A stretch of 64,000 bases of DNA from Micromonospora coriariae (GCF_900091455.1 NZ_LT607412.1:1302001-1366000), one strand, 5' to 3'; counted from the first letter of the stretch, positions 1 through 10,744 are shown. Numbers and translations: made by a program. The notes: generated by a model not told the origin, from the sequence alone.

Positions 1-2
1 AC

Positions 3-221
3 GGCCGTCTCCTGCCACCCAGGCTGCCCGCTTCCTCGCATGGCCGCCATTCTGCCCGCGTCGAAGCCACCCGGCGTGCGCCCACGAGCGGCACCGCGGC
101 TGCGCCCCCGGACGTACCGCCGGCCCTGCCGGGCCGCGCCACGGCGCTCCTGCTGGTCGGTGAGACCCGCCGGAAGGCCCGCGCGCGGCCGGGCCGGCGG
201 CGGACGCCTCCGCGAGCGTGA
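3..221 (+). CDS. possible 3' end of an unidentified gene
   Basis: One plus-strand frame is open from the window edge to a TGA at 219-221. Its third codon positions are mostly G or C, as in the real genes here. The product is Pro, Arg and Ala rich and shows no domain I recognise. The stop codon lies inside the palindrome at 215-260, and glnD converges from the other side, which is the usual layout of a gene end in this window. With only 72 codons of biased composition the case is weak, and the stretch could be non-coding. Confidence 0.25.
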   Translation, partial: GRLLPPRLPASSHGRHSARVEATRRAPTSGTAAAPPDVPPALPGRATALLLVGETRRKARARPGRRRTPPRA

Positions 222-260
222 TACCTCTGAGGCATATTTATGCCTCAGAGGTATCACGCT
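215..260. terminator. perfect 22-bp palindrome, probable bidirectional terminator
   Basis: The arms at 215-236 and 239-260 are perfect reverse complements separated only by TT. The element contains CCTCTGAGGCATA and its complement. It lies between the probable gene end at 221 and the glnD stop at 304, so it can terminate transcription from both sides. The A+T-rich centre supports cruciform or hairpin formation. A binding site for a dimeric protein is the alternative. Confidence 0.6.
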
Positions 261-303
261 TGTGAGCGTCATCGGCTGGCACGAGGGTTGGGCCGACGAG
301 GGG

Positions 304-2580
304 TCAGACGGCGGCGAGCACCGCGGTCTCCAGACGGGCCCGGGTGGCGTCGTCCGGCCAGCCGCCGACCAGGTAGAAGGCGTCGACCACGTCGGCGCCG
401 AGGGTGGAGATGCGGGCCGCGCGGACCAGGGCGCCCGCCTCGTCGAGCGCACAGGTGACCCGGTAGAGCAGCCCGGCGGCGTCGGCGGCGCGCAGTTCCA
501 GCAGTACCGCGTCGGTGGCGGCCTCGCGGTGCCAGACAACCCGGGGGGCCGCGCCGCCGCCCCGGGCGGCGAGCGCACGGCCGCGCAGCCGCTGGGTGAC
601 CGACACGTCGCCGGCTACCGCTCGCCGAAGGTCGGCGCGGAGCGGGACCGGGTCCGGCGGCAGGCCGTAGCGCGGTTGCACCCGGCACTCGACCAGGGCC
701 CGGCCGTCGACCGCGGAGGCGTCCGCGGAGATCACTTCCAACCGGTGCAGGGCCAGGCAGCCGGCCACGGTGGCGAGCAGGCCGCGCCGGTCCGCCGCGG
801 CCACCGCCACCCGGTCCCCGGTGAGGTGGACGACCGGCAGGGGCCCGGCCAGCAGCGCCGGGTCGGGGGCCGGCGGCTCGGGTAGGACGCCGGTGTCCAG
901 CGCGGTACGGACCCGGGCGACCAGCTCGGCGACCAGCCGACCCTTCCAGTCCGACCAGGCCGCCGGTCCGGTGGCCGCCGCGTCCGCCCGGACCAGCGCG
1001 TGCAGCAGGTCGAGGGTGCCGGTGTCGCCGACCGCGTCGGCCACCGATGCGATGGTCACCGGGTCGGCCAGGTCCCGGCGGGTGGCCACGTCGGGCAGCA
1101 GCAGGTGCAGCCGGACCAGCGTGCCGATCAGCTCAACCTCCCCGGTGGGCAGGCCGATCCGGGTTGCCACCGCCTCGGCCAGCGGCACGCCGACCGTGCT
1201 GTGATCCCCGGGCATTCCCTTGCCGATGTCGTGCAGCAGGGCGCCGAGGAGCAGCAGGTCCGGGCGGTCCACCTCGCGGGAGTGCCGGCTGGCCTCGTGG
1301 GCGGTCTGCACCAGGTGCCGGTCGAGGGTGTACCGGTGCACCGGGTTGTGCTGGGGCAGGCTGCGCAGCCGGGCCCACTCGGGAAGCCAGCCGTCCACCA
1401 GCCCGTACCGGTCGCAGGTCTCCCAGGCCGGCACCAGGCCGGGACCGGCGCCGAGCAGGGTGGTCAGCGCGGCCCGGGCCTCGGCCGGCCAGGGCGCGGG
1501 CAGCGGCGGGCAGTACGCCGCCAGCCACTCGCAGGTGGCGCGGGCTATCGGCAGCCGGGTGGCGGCCGCGGCGGCGGCCACCCGTAGCGACAGGCTCGGG
1601 TCGGGGCGTGCTCCGATCGCCGTGCGGGCGAGCACCAGTTCCCCGTCGTGCTCCACCACGTCCCGGGCCACCGGGCGGCGCACCGGGCGGCCGTTCCCGC
1701 GACGGGAGCGGCCGGAGCGCAGCCGGTCGGCGGCCCGGAAGACGTCGTCCAGGGCGTGGCTGACCGTGCGGGCGTCCCCGGCGACCCGACGCAGCAGGGC
1801 GTCGCCGTCTTCCAGGGCGAGGAGCGCGGCCACCCCGTCGCGCTCCTGTGCGACCAGCCGGTCGACCCGGCGACCGACCTGCTGGTGCAGGGCGTCCCGG
1901 GTGTCCAGCAGGCGCAGGTGTGCGGCGCGTACGGCGGGACGCAACGCGTCGGTGATGCCCGCGGCGGAGATCGCCCGCAGCAGCCCCACGTCGCGCAGCC
2001 CGCCGGCGGCCTCCTTGAGGTCGCCCTCCAGCAGGAAGGCCAGCTCGCCGTGGGCCTGCCAGCGAGCGGCGGTGACCTCCCGCAGACCGGGCAGCTGGCG
2101 GACGGCGGTCCGCCGCCAGTGGTCGGCAGCGGTACGGATCAGGGCGTCGGCCAGCGCGGGGTCGCCGGCCACCAGCCGGGCGTCGAGCAGCCCGAGGGCG
2201 ACCTTGACGTCGTCCTGGGCCACCGAGAGCGCCTCGGCGACGGTCCGCACCGAGTGGTCCAGTCGCAGGCCGGCGTCCCAGATCGGGTACCAGACCGCGG
2301 CGGCCAGCTCGTCCGTGCCGGGCACACCGGCGTGCAGCAGGACCAGGTCGAGGTCACCGTACGGGGCGCACTGTCGCCGGCCCAGCCCACCGACGGCGAG
2401 CAGTGCCACGCCCTCCTGCATGGGCAGCAACCCCCGCAGGAAGTCGTCGTAGGCCGCCGCCCGGGCCAGCCGGGCCGGCTCGCCGATCCCCCCGGGTACA
2501 CCGACGACCTCGTTGATCAAGCGGCCCGCATCGCCGTCGCCGGCGTGCCCTGACGCGTTCCCCTTGATCAACGAGGTCAT
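304..2580 (-). CDS. glnD: [protein-PII] nucleotidyltransferase GlnD
   Basis: A 758-residue bifunctional nitrogen sensor that modifies and demodifies PII according to glutamine status. The nucleotidyltransferase motif is visible as GGLGRR (64-69) followed by DLD (76-78). The conserved EGDLKEAAGGLRDV stretch is at 185-198, the HD demodifying domain has H450-D451, and two ACT glutamine-sensing domains occupy roughly 595-665 and 690-755. The ATG at 2580 is chosen as the first in-frame ATG after the glnB stop, 16 bases away, but it lacks a Shine-Dalgarno sequence and the first 30 residues look non-conserved. A 15-bp inverted repeat covers this start. In actinobacteria GlnD usually adenylylates rather than uridylylates PII; I assume the same here. 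Confidence 0.95.
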   Translation of the reverse strand: MTSLIKGNASGHAGDGDAGRLINEVVGVPGGIGEPARLARAAAYDDFLRGLLPMQEGVALLAVGGLGRRQCAPYGDLDLVLLHAGVPGTDELAAAVWYPIWDAGLRLDHSVRTVAEALSVAQDDVKVALGLLDARLVAGDPALADALIRTAADHWRRTAVRQLPGLREVTAARWQAHGELAFLLEGDLKEAAGGLRDVGLLRAISAAGITDALRPAVRAAHLRLLDTRDALHQQVGRRVDRLVAQERDGVAALLALEDGDALLRRVAGDARTVSHALDDVFRAADRLRSGRSRRGNGRPVRRPVARDVVEHDGELVLARTAIGARPDPSLSLRVAAAAAATRLPIARATCEWLAAYCPPLPAPWPAEARAALTTLLGAGPGLVPAWETCDRYGLVDGWLPEWARLRSLPQHNPVHRYTLDRHLVQTAHEASRHSREVDRPDLLLLGALLHDIGKGMPGDHSTVGVPLAEAVATRIGLPTGEVELIGTLVRLHLLLPDVATRRDLADPVTIASVADAVGDTGTLDLLHALVRADAAATGPAAWSDWKGRLVAELVARVRTALDTGVLPEPPAPDPALLAGPLPVVHLTGDRVAVAAADRRGLLATVAGCLALHRLEVISADASAVDGRALVECRVQPRYGLPPDPVPLRADLRRAVAGDVSVTQRLRGRALAARGGGAAPRVVWHREAATDAVLLELRAADAAGLLYRVTCALDEAGALVRAARISTLGADVVDAFYLVGGWPDDATRARLETAVLAAV
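2506..2578. repeat. 15-bp inverted repeat across the glnD start
   Basis: The arms at 2506-2520 and 2564-2578 are perfect complements with a 43-base loop. In the glnD mRNA one arm begins at the third base of the annotated ATG, so a hairpin would bury the start region. The arms contain TTGATCAAC, which is itself palindromic and shares GTTGATCA with the intergenic repeat at 57643-57705. Confidence 0.75.
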
Positions 2581-2596
2581 GTCGGTCGTGGTCCGG

Positions 2597-4373
<1,777 letters not shown>

Positions 4374-4487
4374 GCTGGCCTCCTAAAGGTGAAGTTCCCT
4401 CCTTCGCGGCTTTCCGGGGCAGCGTCGCCCGTAGGCCGGTTGGGCGGAAGCTTCGCGGCCGGCTGTTTCGCCCATGGTCCCGTGCCG

Positions 4488-4524
4488 GTTTCCGTTTCGT
4501 GACGGGTTGTTTCGTACGTGTCAC
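4488..4524 (-). promoter_or_regulatory. GlnR box upstream of amtB-glnB-glnD
   Basis: Read on the minus strand, the site is GTGAC-n6-GAAAC-n5-GTCAC-n6-GAAAC (half-sites at 4524-4520, 4513-4509, 4503-4499 and 4492-4488). This matches the published actinobacterial GlnR consensus, two repeats of gTnAC-n6-GAAAC, with one spacer a base short. It lies 115-151 bases before the amtB GTG. The rest of 4374-4650 shows no gene. Confidence 0.85.
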
Positions 4525-4650
4525 GAAGTCCGCACAGTCAGCGGCATGGACGGGGGTGGATCAGCCGGACGGCGTACGTCGATGGCTGGCCGGATCGACC
4601 CATCGACCGACCCGCCCGCTGAACCGGCCGAGGGCGGACCGACCCCGCGC

Positions 4651-5514
4651 TCATCGGAGGGCGTTCTCCAGGGCGTGCCGCTCGTAGTCGAGCAGCCGCA
4701 GATCGCGCATCGGTCGGCGTAGGTGCCCCTTGTGCACGATCCGGACGAATGCCGGCTCCCCGGCGGCGGCCATCCGGCGGATCCCCTCGACGTGATCCAC
4801 GATCCGCTTGCGGATGGTCCGGATCAGCCGGTGCCGGTCGCGGGGGATCAGCCCGTACGCGTCGGCGAAGAGCCGCAGCCTGCGCGGCCGATCCGGGCGC
4901 TTCCAGCCGAGGGTGATCGAGTCCCGGTCCGCGAAGATCGGCACCCAGGTCCAGGCCGCGTACGCCACGTCGTAGATCCGGGAGCCCGGCGAGGCTAGAT
5001 CGAAGTCGATCAGCCCGAGCGTGCCGTCCGGCCGCCAGATCACGTTGTGCGGCGCCGCGTCGTGGTGGCAGATCACCTCCGTGTCCGGTGGCGGCGGCCC
5101 GAACGAGCGCCAGACCGCCCCGGGCGGCGGGGTGAAGCCGTACTGCGCGTCGTGGAACATCCGCAGCATGGTGGCCACGGTGACCAGCGCCTCGTCGGTC
5201 ACCCAGTGCGGGGCGAGCGGGTACTCCCCGCACTCCCCCTCCAGGTACGACAGCACCTCGCGGTTGCGCTCGTCCATGCCCAGCGCCCGGGGGGCGCCGG
5301 TGAACCCGACGTACTCCAGGTGCCTCAGCAGGGCGTGCACGGACGGGGTCCAGGGCCCGGCGTTGCGGCGGACCGTGTCACCGACCCGGACAACGGTGCT
5401 CACGTTGCCGCCGTGCAGCGGGATCTCCTGCGAAGTCACGTACGGTCTCCCGAGGCGCTGCGAGGGGTGGCCGGGGTCGCGCCAGCCCGCGTACGCGCGA
5501 TCGTCAGTGGTCAC
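4651..5514 (-). CDS. aminoglycoside phosphotransferase/choline kinase-fold protein
   Basis: A 287-residue protein with the phosphotransferase fold: the catalytic loop HHDAAPHNVIW, then IDFD as the metal-binding motif, in the order and spacing of the APH/choline kinase family. It starts six bases beyond the ftsY stop on the same strand, so it is probably co-transcribed with ftsY. The GTG at 5514 is the first start in the intergenic gap; a TAGTCT hexamer lies just upstream but only three bases away. The substrate cannot be told from sequence, and the core location argues for a housekeeping small-molecule kinase rather than antibiotic resistance. Confidence 0.85.
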   Translation of the reverse strand: MTTDDRAYAGWRDPGHPSQRLGRPYVTSQEIPLHGGNVSTVVRVGDTVRRNAGPWTPSVHALLRHLEYVGFTGAPRALGMDERNREVLSYLEGECGEYPLAPHWVTDEALVTVATMLRMFHDAQYGFTPPPGAVWRSFGPPPPDTEVICHHDAAPHNVIWRPDGTLGLIDFDLASPGSRIYDVAYAAWTWVPIFADRDSITLGWKRPDRPRRLRLFADAYGLIPRDRHRLIRTIRKRIVDHVEGIRRMAAAGEPAFVRIVHKGHLRRPMRDLRLLDYERHALENALR

Positions 5515-5520
5515 CCGAGA

Positions 5521-6711
5521 CTACGCGTCCCGTCCGGCGGCCTCGGTGCCCAGCAGCGCGTCGACGAACTGCGCCGGGTCGAACGGGGCCAGATCGTCCT
5601 TGCCCTCACCGAGGCCGACGAGCTTCACCGGGATGCCGAGCTTGCGCTGCACGGCGATCACGATGCCGCCCTTCGCGGTGCCGTCGAGCTTGGTCAGCAC
5701 CACGCCCGTCACGTTGACCACCTCGGTGAAGACCCGGGCCTGCTCCAGGCCGTTCTGCCCGGTTGTGGCATCCAGGATGAGCAGTGTCTCATCGATCGGG
5801 CCCTGTTTCTCCACCACCCGCTTGACCTTGCCCAGCTCGTCCATCAGGCCGACCTTGTTCTGCAGCCGGCCGGCGGTGTCGATGAGCACTGTGTCCACGC
5901 CGGTGTCGATGCCGCGCCTGACCGCGTCGAAGGCGACGCTGGCGGGGTCCGCGGCCTCCGGGCCGCGGACGGTCTCCGCCCCGACCCGTGACCCCCAGGT
6001 CTCCAGCTGGTCGGCGGCGGCGGCCCGGAAGGTGTCCGCCGCGCCGAGCAGGACGCTGCGGCCGTCGGCCACCAGCACCCGGGCGATCTTGCCGCAGGTG
6101 GTGGTCTTGCCGGCGCCGTTGACGCCGACCACCAGCAGCACCGCCGGGACGCCGTCCTTCGGTGCCGTGCGCAGCGACCGGTCCAGGCTCGGGTCGAGCG
6201 CGTTGACCAGCTCGGCGGCGAGCAGTGCACGCAGCTCGGAGGCCGAGCGGGTGCCCAGCACCCGGGTGCGCTCGCGCAGCCGGTCGACGATCTCGCGGGT
6301 GGCGTCGACGCCGACGTCCGCGGTGATCAGGCTGTCCTCGATCTCCTCCCAGACGTCCTCGTCGAGGTGGTCGCGGGCGAGCAGGCCGAGCAGTCCCTTG
6401 CCGAAGACGTTCTGCGAGCGGGACAGCCGCGAGCGGAGCCGGACCAGCCGCCCGGCGGTCGGCTCGGGCACCTCGACGGTCGGCGCGGGCGCCTCGATCA
6501 CCGGTGGCGGCTCGACCAGGACACCGGTGGACAGATCGGACTCCGGTGCCTCGACCGGCGGGCCGGCGAGATCCTCCTCGGCCCGGGTGTCGACCTCGGT
6601 GCGCGGCAGTGGGGGCTCGGGCCGCCGCCGCAATCGCGGCACGACCAGCCCGACTGCGCCGACGATCAGCACACCGAGCAGGACCAGAGCGAGGACGAGA
6701 TATTCGGCCAT
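5521..6711 (-). CDS. ftsY: signal recognition particle receptor FtsY
   Basis: A 396-residue SRP receptor GTPase that docks ribosome-SRP complexes at the membrane for co-translational insertion. Residues 4-25 form a membrane segment, typical of actinobacterial FtsY, followed by an acidic Pro/Glu linker to about 90. The NG domain then carries G1 GVNGAGKT (196-203), G3 DTAGR (278-282) and G4 TKLD (340-343), with the FtsY-specific GLGEGKDDL near the end. The ATG at 6711 is preceded at a six-base gap by CAGGAT, suggesting a leaderless transcript. FtsY is usually next to smc; here a plus-strand block (6795-11881) separates them. Confidence 0.97.
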   Translation of the reverse strand: MAEYLVLALVLLGVLIVGAVGLVVPRLRRRPEPPLPRTEVDTRAEEDLAGPPVEAPESDLSTGVLVEPPPVIEAPAPTVEVPEPTAGRLVRLRSRLSRSQNVFGKGLLGLLARDHLDEDVWEEIEDSLITADVGVDATREIVDRLRERTRVLGTRSASELRALLAAELVNALDPSLDRSLRTAPKDGVPAVLLVVGVNGAGKTTTCGKIARVLVADGRSVLLGAADTFRAAAADQLETWGSRVGAETVRGPEAADPASVAFDAVRRGIDTGVDTVLIDTAGRLQNKVGLMDELGKVKRVVEKQGPIDETLLILDATTGQNGLEQARVFTEVVNVTGVVLTKLDGTAKGGIVIAVQRKLGIPVKLVGLGEGKDDLAPFDPAQFVDALLGTEAAGRDA

Positions 6712-6794
6712 GCCGGAATCCTGTCAGATGCCGGGCGCGGCGTCCCAGCCACCGCACCCCGGCCGGTGCCAGGAACCGGCGGTAGGCTCGCCGC

Positions 6795-8507
6795 ATGCCC
6801 GCCGCGCACCTCCTCATCGGCCCACTTCTGCGGCGAGTGGTGGACACCCGGGCGACCATCTGGGTGGAGACGGCGGCGCCCGCCGTGGTCACCGTCCACA
6901 CCGCGGACGGCGCCACCGGCACCGCACCCACCTTCTCGGCGTACGACCACCACTACGCGCTCGTGGTGGTGCAGGGGCTCACCCCGGACAGCGCGACCAC
7001 GTACGAGGTGCTGGTCGACGACGAGGTGGTCTGGCCGGTGCCGGGCAGCGGCTTCCCGCCGAGTGTGATCCGCACCCGGGCGGCCGACGACCGGGACCAG
7101 CCCGTGAGTCTGCTCTTCGGCTCGTGTCGGGAGACCACCCAGCACGCCACCACCCGCAAGCTCCCGCCGGACGCGCTGGACGCGTACGCCCGGCGGTTGA
7201 TGGCCGATCCCGAGGCGACCGCGCTGCCGGATCTGCTGGTGCTGCTCGGCGACCAGGTCTACGCCGACGTCACCTCGCCGACGGTGCGCCGGCTGCTGCG
7301 TCGGCGCCGGCGGCGTCCGAAGGGCGCGCCGGCCGACCAGGTGGTGAGCTTCGACGAGTACACCAAGCTCTACCTGGAGTCCTGGCGGGATCCGGAGATC
7401 CGCTGGCTGCTCTCCACCGTGCCGAGCGTGATGATCTTCGACGACCACGAGATCATCGACGACTGGAACACCTCGGCGTCCTGGCGGGCCGAGGTCCGCG
7501 AGCAGCCGTGGTGGTCCGAGCGGATCGGGAGCGGGCTCGCCTCCTACTGGGTCTACCAGCACCTGGGCAACCTCTCCCCGGACGACATCGCCGCCGACCC
7601 GGTGTTCGCGAAGGTCGCCGCCGCGGAGGACGCCACAGGCGTGCTGCGCGAGTTCGGGCACCGGGTCGACCAGGAGTCCGACCTGGCGCACGACACCGAG
7701 CGCTGGCGCGCGGTGCAGTACCAGTGGAGTTACGCGCTGGACCTGGGCCGGACCCGGCTGGTGATGCTGGACAACCGGTGCAGCCGGGTGCTCGACCGGG
7801 GCGCCCGGGCGATGCTGCCGCCGGGTGAGTGGGCCTGGTTCCTCGACCAGGCCCACGGGGTCTACGACCACCTGGTGGTCGGCGCGTCGCTGCCCTGGCT
7901 GCTGCCGCAGGGCATCCACCATGTCGAGGCGTGGAACGAGAAGCTCGCCGACTCGCGCCGGCCCTGGGTGGCGCGCGGGGCGGAGAAGCTGCGCCGGGCA
8001 TTGGACCTGGAGCACTGGGCTGCCTTCCGGCGCTCCTTCGAGGCGCTCGCGGAGACCTTCGCCCGGATCGGCACCGGCACCCCGAGCCGGTCCGGCGCAC
8101 GGGTCGGCGCCGGCCCGGCGTACGCCCCGCCGGCGTCGATCAGCGTGCTGTCCGGGGACGTGCACCACTCGTACGTGGCCCGGGCCCGGTTCGCCGACCC
8201 GGCGGTGGTCACTCCGGTGCACCAGCTCACCTGCTCGCCGATCCACAATCAGGTGCCGGCCGGCATCCGTCCGTTGATGCGGCTGGGCTGGTCGGCCGGC
8301 CCGGCGGGGGCGACTAGGGCGTTGGCCCGCTCGGCCGGTGTCCGCCGCCCGGGGGTGCGCTGGCGCAAGTTGGCCGGCCCGTACTTCGGCAACGCGGTGG
8401 CCACCCTGACCCATCGGGGGCGCGCGGCCGAGGTGACCATCGAGGGCACCACGAAGGACGGGCGGCTACGCCCGGTGATGCGCCACCGGCTCTCCGGCGA
8501 CGGCTGA
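6795..8507 (+). CDS. PhoD-like alkaline phosphatase (metallophosphoesterase)
   Basis: A 570-residue PhoD-family phosphoesterase. An N-terminal Fn3-like region (about 1-95) precedes the catalytic domain, which shows LLGDQVYAD, FDDHEIIDDWN and GDVHHSYVARA, the metal-binding aspartate, asparagine and histidine motifs of the family. I see no twin-arginine or other signal peptide, unlike exported PhoD, so this is probably the cytoplasmic actinobacterial branch. TAGGCT (6783-6788) ends six bases before the ATG, indicating a leaderless mRNA. It is the first gene of an accessory plus-strand block. The substrate is unknown. Confidence 0.85.
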   Translation: MPAAHLLIGPLLRRVVDTRATIWVETAAPAVVTVHTADGATGTAPTFSAYDHHYALVVVQGLTPDSATTYEVLVDDEVVWPVPGSGFPPSVIRTRAADDRDQPVSLLFGSCRETTQHATTRKLPPDALDAYARRLMADPEATALPDLLVLLGDQVYADVTSPTVRRLLRRRRRRPKGAPADQVVSFDEYTKLYLESWRDPEIRWLLSTVPSVMIFDDHEIIDDWNTSASWRAEVREQPWWSERIGSGLASYWVYQHLGNLSPDDIAADPVFAKVAAAEDATGVLREFGHRVDQESDLAHDTERWRAVQYQWSYALDLGRTRLVMLDNRCSRVLDRGARAMLPPGEWAWFLDQAHGVYDHLVVGASLPWLLPQGIHHVEAWNEKLADSRRPWVARGAEKLRRALDLEHWAAFRRSFEALAETFARIGTGTPSRSGARVGAGPAYAPPASISVLSGDVHHSYVARARFADPAVVTPVHQLTCSPIHNQVPAGIRPLMRLGWSAGPAGATRALARSAGVRRPGVRWRKLAGPYFGNAVATLTHRGRAAEVTIEGTTKDGRLRPVMRHRLSGDG

Positions 8508-8533
8508 GCTGACCCCGCCGTAGTCTCTACGCC

Positions 8534-8977
8534 GTGGACGACGAGCGCCTGCCGGAGCCGATCCGGGCGGTCGAGCACGAACTGACGGCCCTGCTGCGCC
8601 GTGGCCGGGCGGTCTCGTGGGAGATCGCCCGGGAGGTGCACCCGAACCTCGAACCGAACACCTACGGTCTGCTGCTCTGGCTGCGCCGGAGTGGCTCGAT
8701 CCGGTTGACCGAGTTGGCGGGACGGCTCGGGGTGGGCAAGGGGACGCTGAGCCGGCAGATCAACGGGCTGGAAGCGCTCGGCCTGGTCAACCGCGACCCC
8801 GACCCCAGCGACCGGCGGGCCGCGCAGATCAGCCTCACCGAGGAGGGGCAGCGCCGGTTCGACGTCGCCCGGTCCGCCCGGCTGGGCGAGTTCCTGCGCG
8901 CCCTGGACGGCTGGCCGGCCCGGGACGTCGAGGAGTTCGCCCGGCTGCTCGGCCGGTTCAACGACTCCTGGATCTGA
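8534..8977 (+). CDS. MarR-family transcriptional regulator
   Basis: A 147-residue winged helix-turn-helix protein. The recognition region reads LTELAGRLGVGKGTLSRQINGLEALGLVNRDPDPSDRR in outline: helix-turn-helix at about 55-80 followed by the DxxDRR wing motif of MarR proteins. It precedes a DHA2 efflux pump on the same strand, the common arrangement of a ligand-responsive repressor with its target. TAGTCT (8521-8526) ends seven bases before the GTG, so the mRNA is likely leaderless. The inducing ligand is unknown. Confidence 0.88.
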   Translation: MDDERLPEPIRAVEHELTALLRRGRAVSWEIAREVHPNLEPNTYGLLLWLRRSGSIRLTELAGRLGVGKGTLSRQINGLEALGLVNRDPDPSDRRAAQISLTEEGQRRFDVARSARLGEFLRALDGWPARDVEEFARLLGRFNDSWI

Positions 8978-9016
8978 CCGGCGACGGCCGGGAATGCCGG
9001 CGCGGTCCGACAAGTT

Positions 9017-9031
9017 GTTGCTTTGGGCAAC
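9017..9031. promoter_or_regulatory. candidate MarR operator before the efflux gene
   Basis: GTTGC and GCAAC face each other across five bases, and a further GGTTGC copy lies at 9042-9047, all in the 136-base gap between the marR-type gene and the pump. The position suits autoregulation and pump control. The arms are short, so this is only a candidate. Confidence 0.35.
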
Positions 9032-9113
9032 CAACCCCTACGGTTGCTTCGGGGGCGGCCGTCGCTTCACCGGCCCCCGCCCTCCACCTCGACTCCACCC
9101 GGAGGCAGCAACG

Positions 9114-10733
9114 ATGAGCCAGGCGACAGCGCCCACCCGGGCGACCGGCGTCGACATGACCCACCGGCAGATCCTGGAGGCCCTCTCCGGTCTCCTGCTG
9201 GGCATGTTCGTCGCGATCCTCTCCTCCACGGTCGTCTCGAACGCGCTGCCGCGGATCATCACCGAGCTGCACGGCGGCCAGTCCGCGTACACCTGGGTGG
9301 TCACCTCGGCCCTGCTCGCGACCACCGCGACCACCCCCATCTGGGGCAAGCTCGCCGACCTGACCAGCAAGAAGCTCCTGGTCCAGCTCTCCCTGGGGAT
9401 CTACGTGCTGGGCTCGGTGCTGGCCGGCGCCGCGCAGGGCACCAGTGAGCTGATCGCCTGCCGGGTGCTCCAGGGCATCGGCGCCGGCGGCCTCACCGCG
9501 CTGGCCCAGGTGATCATGGCGACCATGATCGCGCCGCGCGAGCGGGGCCGCTACAGCGGCTACCTCGGCGCCGTGTTGGCCGTCGGCACCATCGGCGGCC
9601 CGCTGATCGGTGGCGTGATCGTCGACACCTCGTGGCTGGGCTGGCGCTGGTGCTTCTACGTCGGCGTGCCGTTCGCCATCGCCGCGCTGGTCGTGCTCCA
9701 GAAGACCCTGCACCTGCCGGTGGTGAAGCGGAAGGCGCAGATCGACTGGTGGGGCGCCACGCTGATCACCGCAGCCGTCTCGTTGCTGCTGATCTGGGTC
9801 TCGCTCGCCGGTAACCAGTTCGACTGGATCTCCTGGCAGTCCGCCGTCATGGTGATCGGCGCACTGGTGCTCGGCGCGCTGGCGATCCGGGTGGAGACCC
9901 GGGCCGCCGAGCCGATGATCCCGCCGCGCCTGTTCCGCAACCGCACCATCACCCTGGCCGTCGTCGCGAGCATCGCGGTCGGCGTGGGCATGTTCGGCGC
10001 CTCGGTCTTCCTCGGCCAGTACTTTCAGATCAGCCGCGGCCAGAGCCCGACGATGTCCGGCCTCATGACCCTGCCGATGATCCTCGGCCTACTGGTCGCC
10101 TCGACGCTCAGCGGTCGGATCATCACCAAGACCGGCCGCTGGAAGCGGTTCCTGGTGATCGGGACGGCGCTGCTCACGGCCGGCTTCGCGCTGATGGGCA
10201 CGCTCCGGGCCGACACGAGCTTCACCCTGCTCGGCATCTACATGGCGCTGGTCGGCATCGGCCTCGGCATGACCATGCAGAACCTGGTCCTCGCCGTGCA
10301 GAACACCGTCGGCACGCACGAGCTCGGCGCGGCCAGCTCGATGGTGGCGCTCTTCCGCAGCCTGGGCGGCGCGATCGGCGTCTCCGCGCTCGGCGCGGTG
10401 CTCGGCCACAAGGTCACGGGCTACACGTCCGAGGGCCTGGCCCGGCTCGGCATCTCCGCGTCCAGCTCGGGCGGCGGTGGCGTCCTTCCCGACGTGCACA
10501 CCCTGCCCGGACCGATCCGGGCAGTGGTGGAGAGCGCGTACGGCCACGGCGCCGGCGACATCTTCCTGGCCGCCGCCCCCTTCGCGCTGATCGCGCTGAT
10601 CGCTGTGAGCTTCATCAAGGAGGTGCCGCTGCGGCAGCACGCCGGCTCCCCGGTCGGCGCCGAAGTCGAGCAAGAATCAACCATCGGGGCGGGCGCTGGT
10701 GCCGCCGTCGTCCGTACCGGCGAGCAGAGGTGA
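9114..10733 (+). CDS. DHA2-family MFS multidrug exporter
   Basis: A 539-residue drug:H+ antiporter of the EmrB/QacA type with about 14 hydrophobic segments. The loop 2-3 motif reads WGKLADLTSKK, and the antiporter motif C appears as GAVLAVGTIGGPLIGG. A hydrophilic Gly/Ser-rich loop sits near residue 455, and the C-terminus is cytoplasmic. The ATG at 9114 is chosen over an upstream in-frame ATG because GGAGG lies eight bases before it and the upstream residues are not conserved. It probably forms a drug-responsive unit with the MarR gene. The substrate cannot be predicted. Confidence 0.92.
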   Translation: MSQATAPTRATGVDMTHRQILEALSGLLLGMFVAILSSTVVSNALPRIITELHGGQSAYTWVVTSALLATTATTPIWGKLADLTSKKLLVQLSLGIYVLGSVLAGAAQGTSELIACRVLQGIGAGGLTALAQVIMATMIAPRERGRYSGYLGAVLAVGTIGGPLIGGVIVDTSWLGWRWCFYVGVPFAIAALVVLQKTLHLPVVKRKAQIDWWGATLITAAVSLLLIWVSLAGNQFDWISWQSAVMVIGALVLGALAIRVETRAAEPMIPPRLFRNRTITLAVVASIAVGVGMFGASVFLGQYFQISRGQSPTMSGLMTLPMILGLLVASTLSGRIITKTGRWKRFLVIGTALLTAGFALMGTLRADTSFTLLGIYMALVGIGLGMTMQNLVLAVQNTVGTHELGAASSMVALFRSLGGAIGVSALGAVLGHKVTGYTSEGLARLGISASSSGGGGVLPDVHTLPGPIRAVVESAYGHGAGDIFLAAAPFALIALIAVSFIKEVPLRQHAGSPVGAEVEQESTIGAGAGAAVVRTGEQR

Positions 10734-10744
10734 GGTAGGCAGCC

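Noticed and set aside
304..2500. Long plus-strand open frames opposite glnD and many other core genes
   Set aside because: They are Arg/Gly/Pro-rich by-products of high GC third-position bias opposite genes with clear family motifs.
4651..5514. Calling the kinase-fold gene an aminoglycoside resistance gene
   Set aside because: Only general fold motifs are present, and it sits in a core operon with ftsY; nothing indicates an antibiotic substrate.
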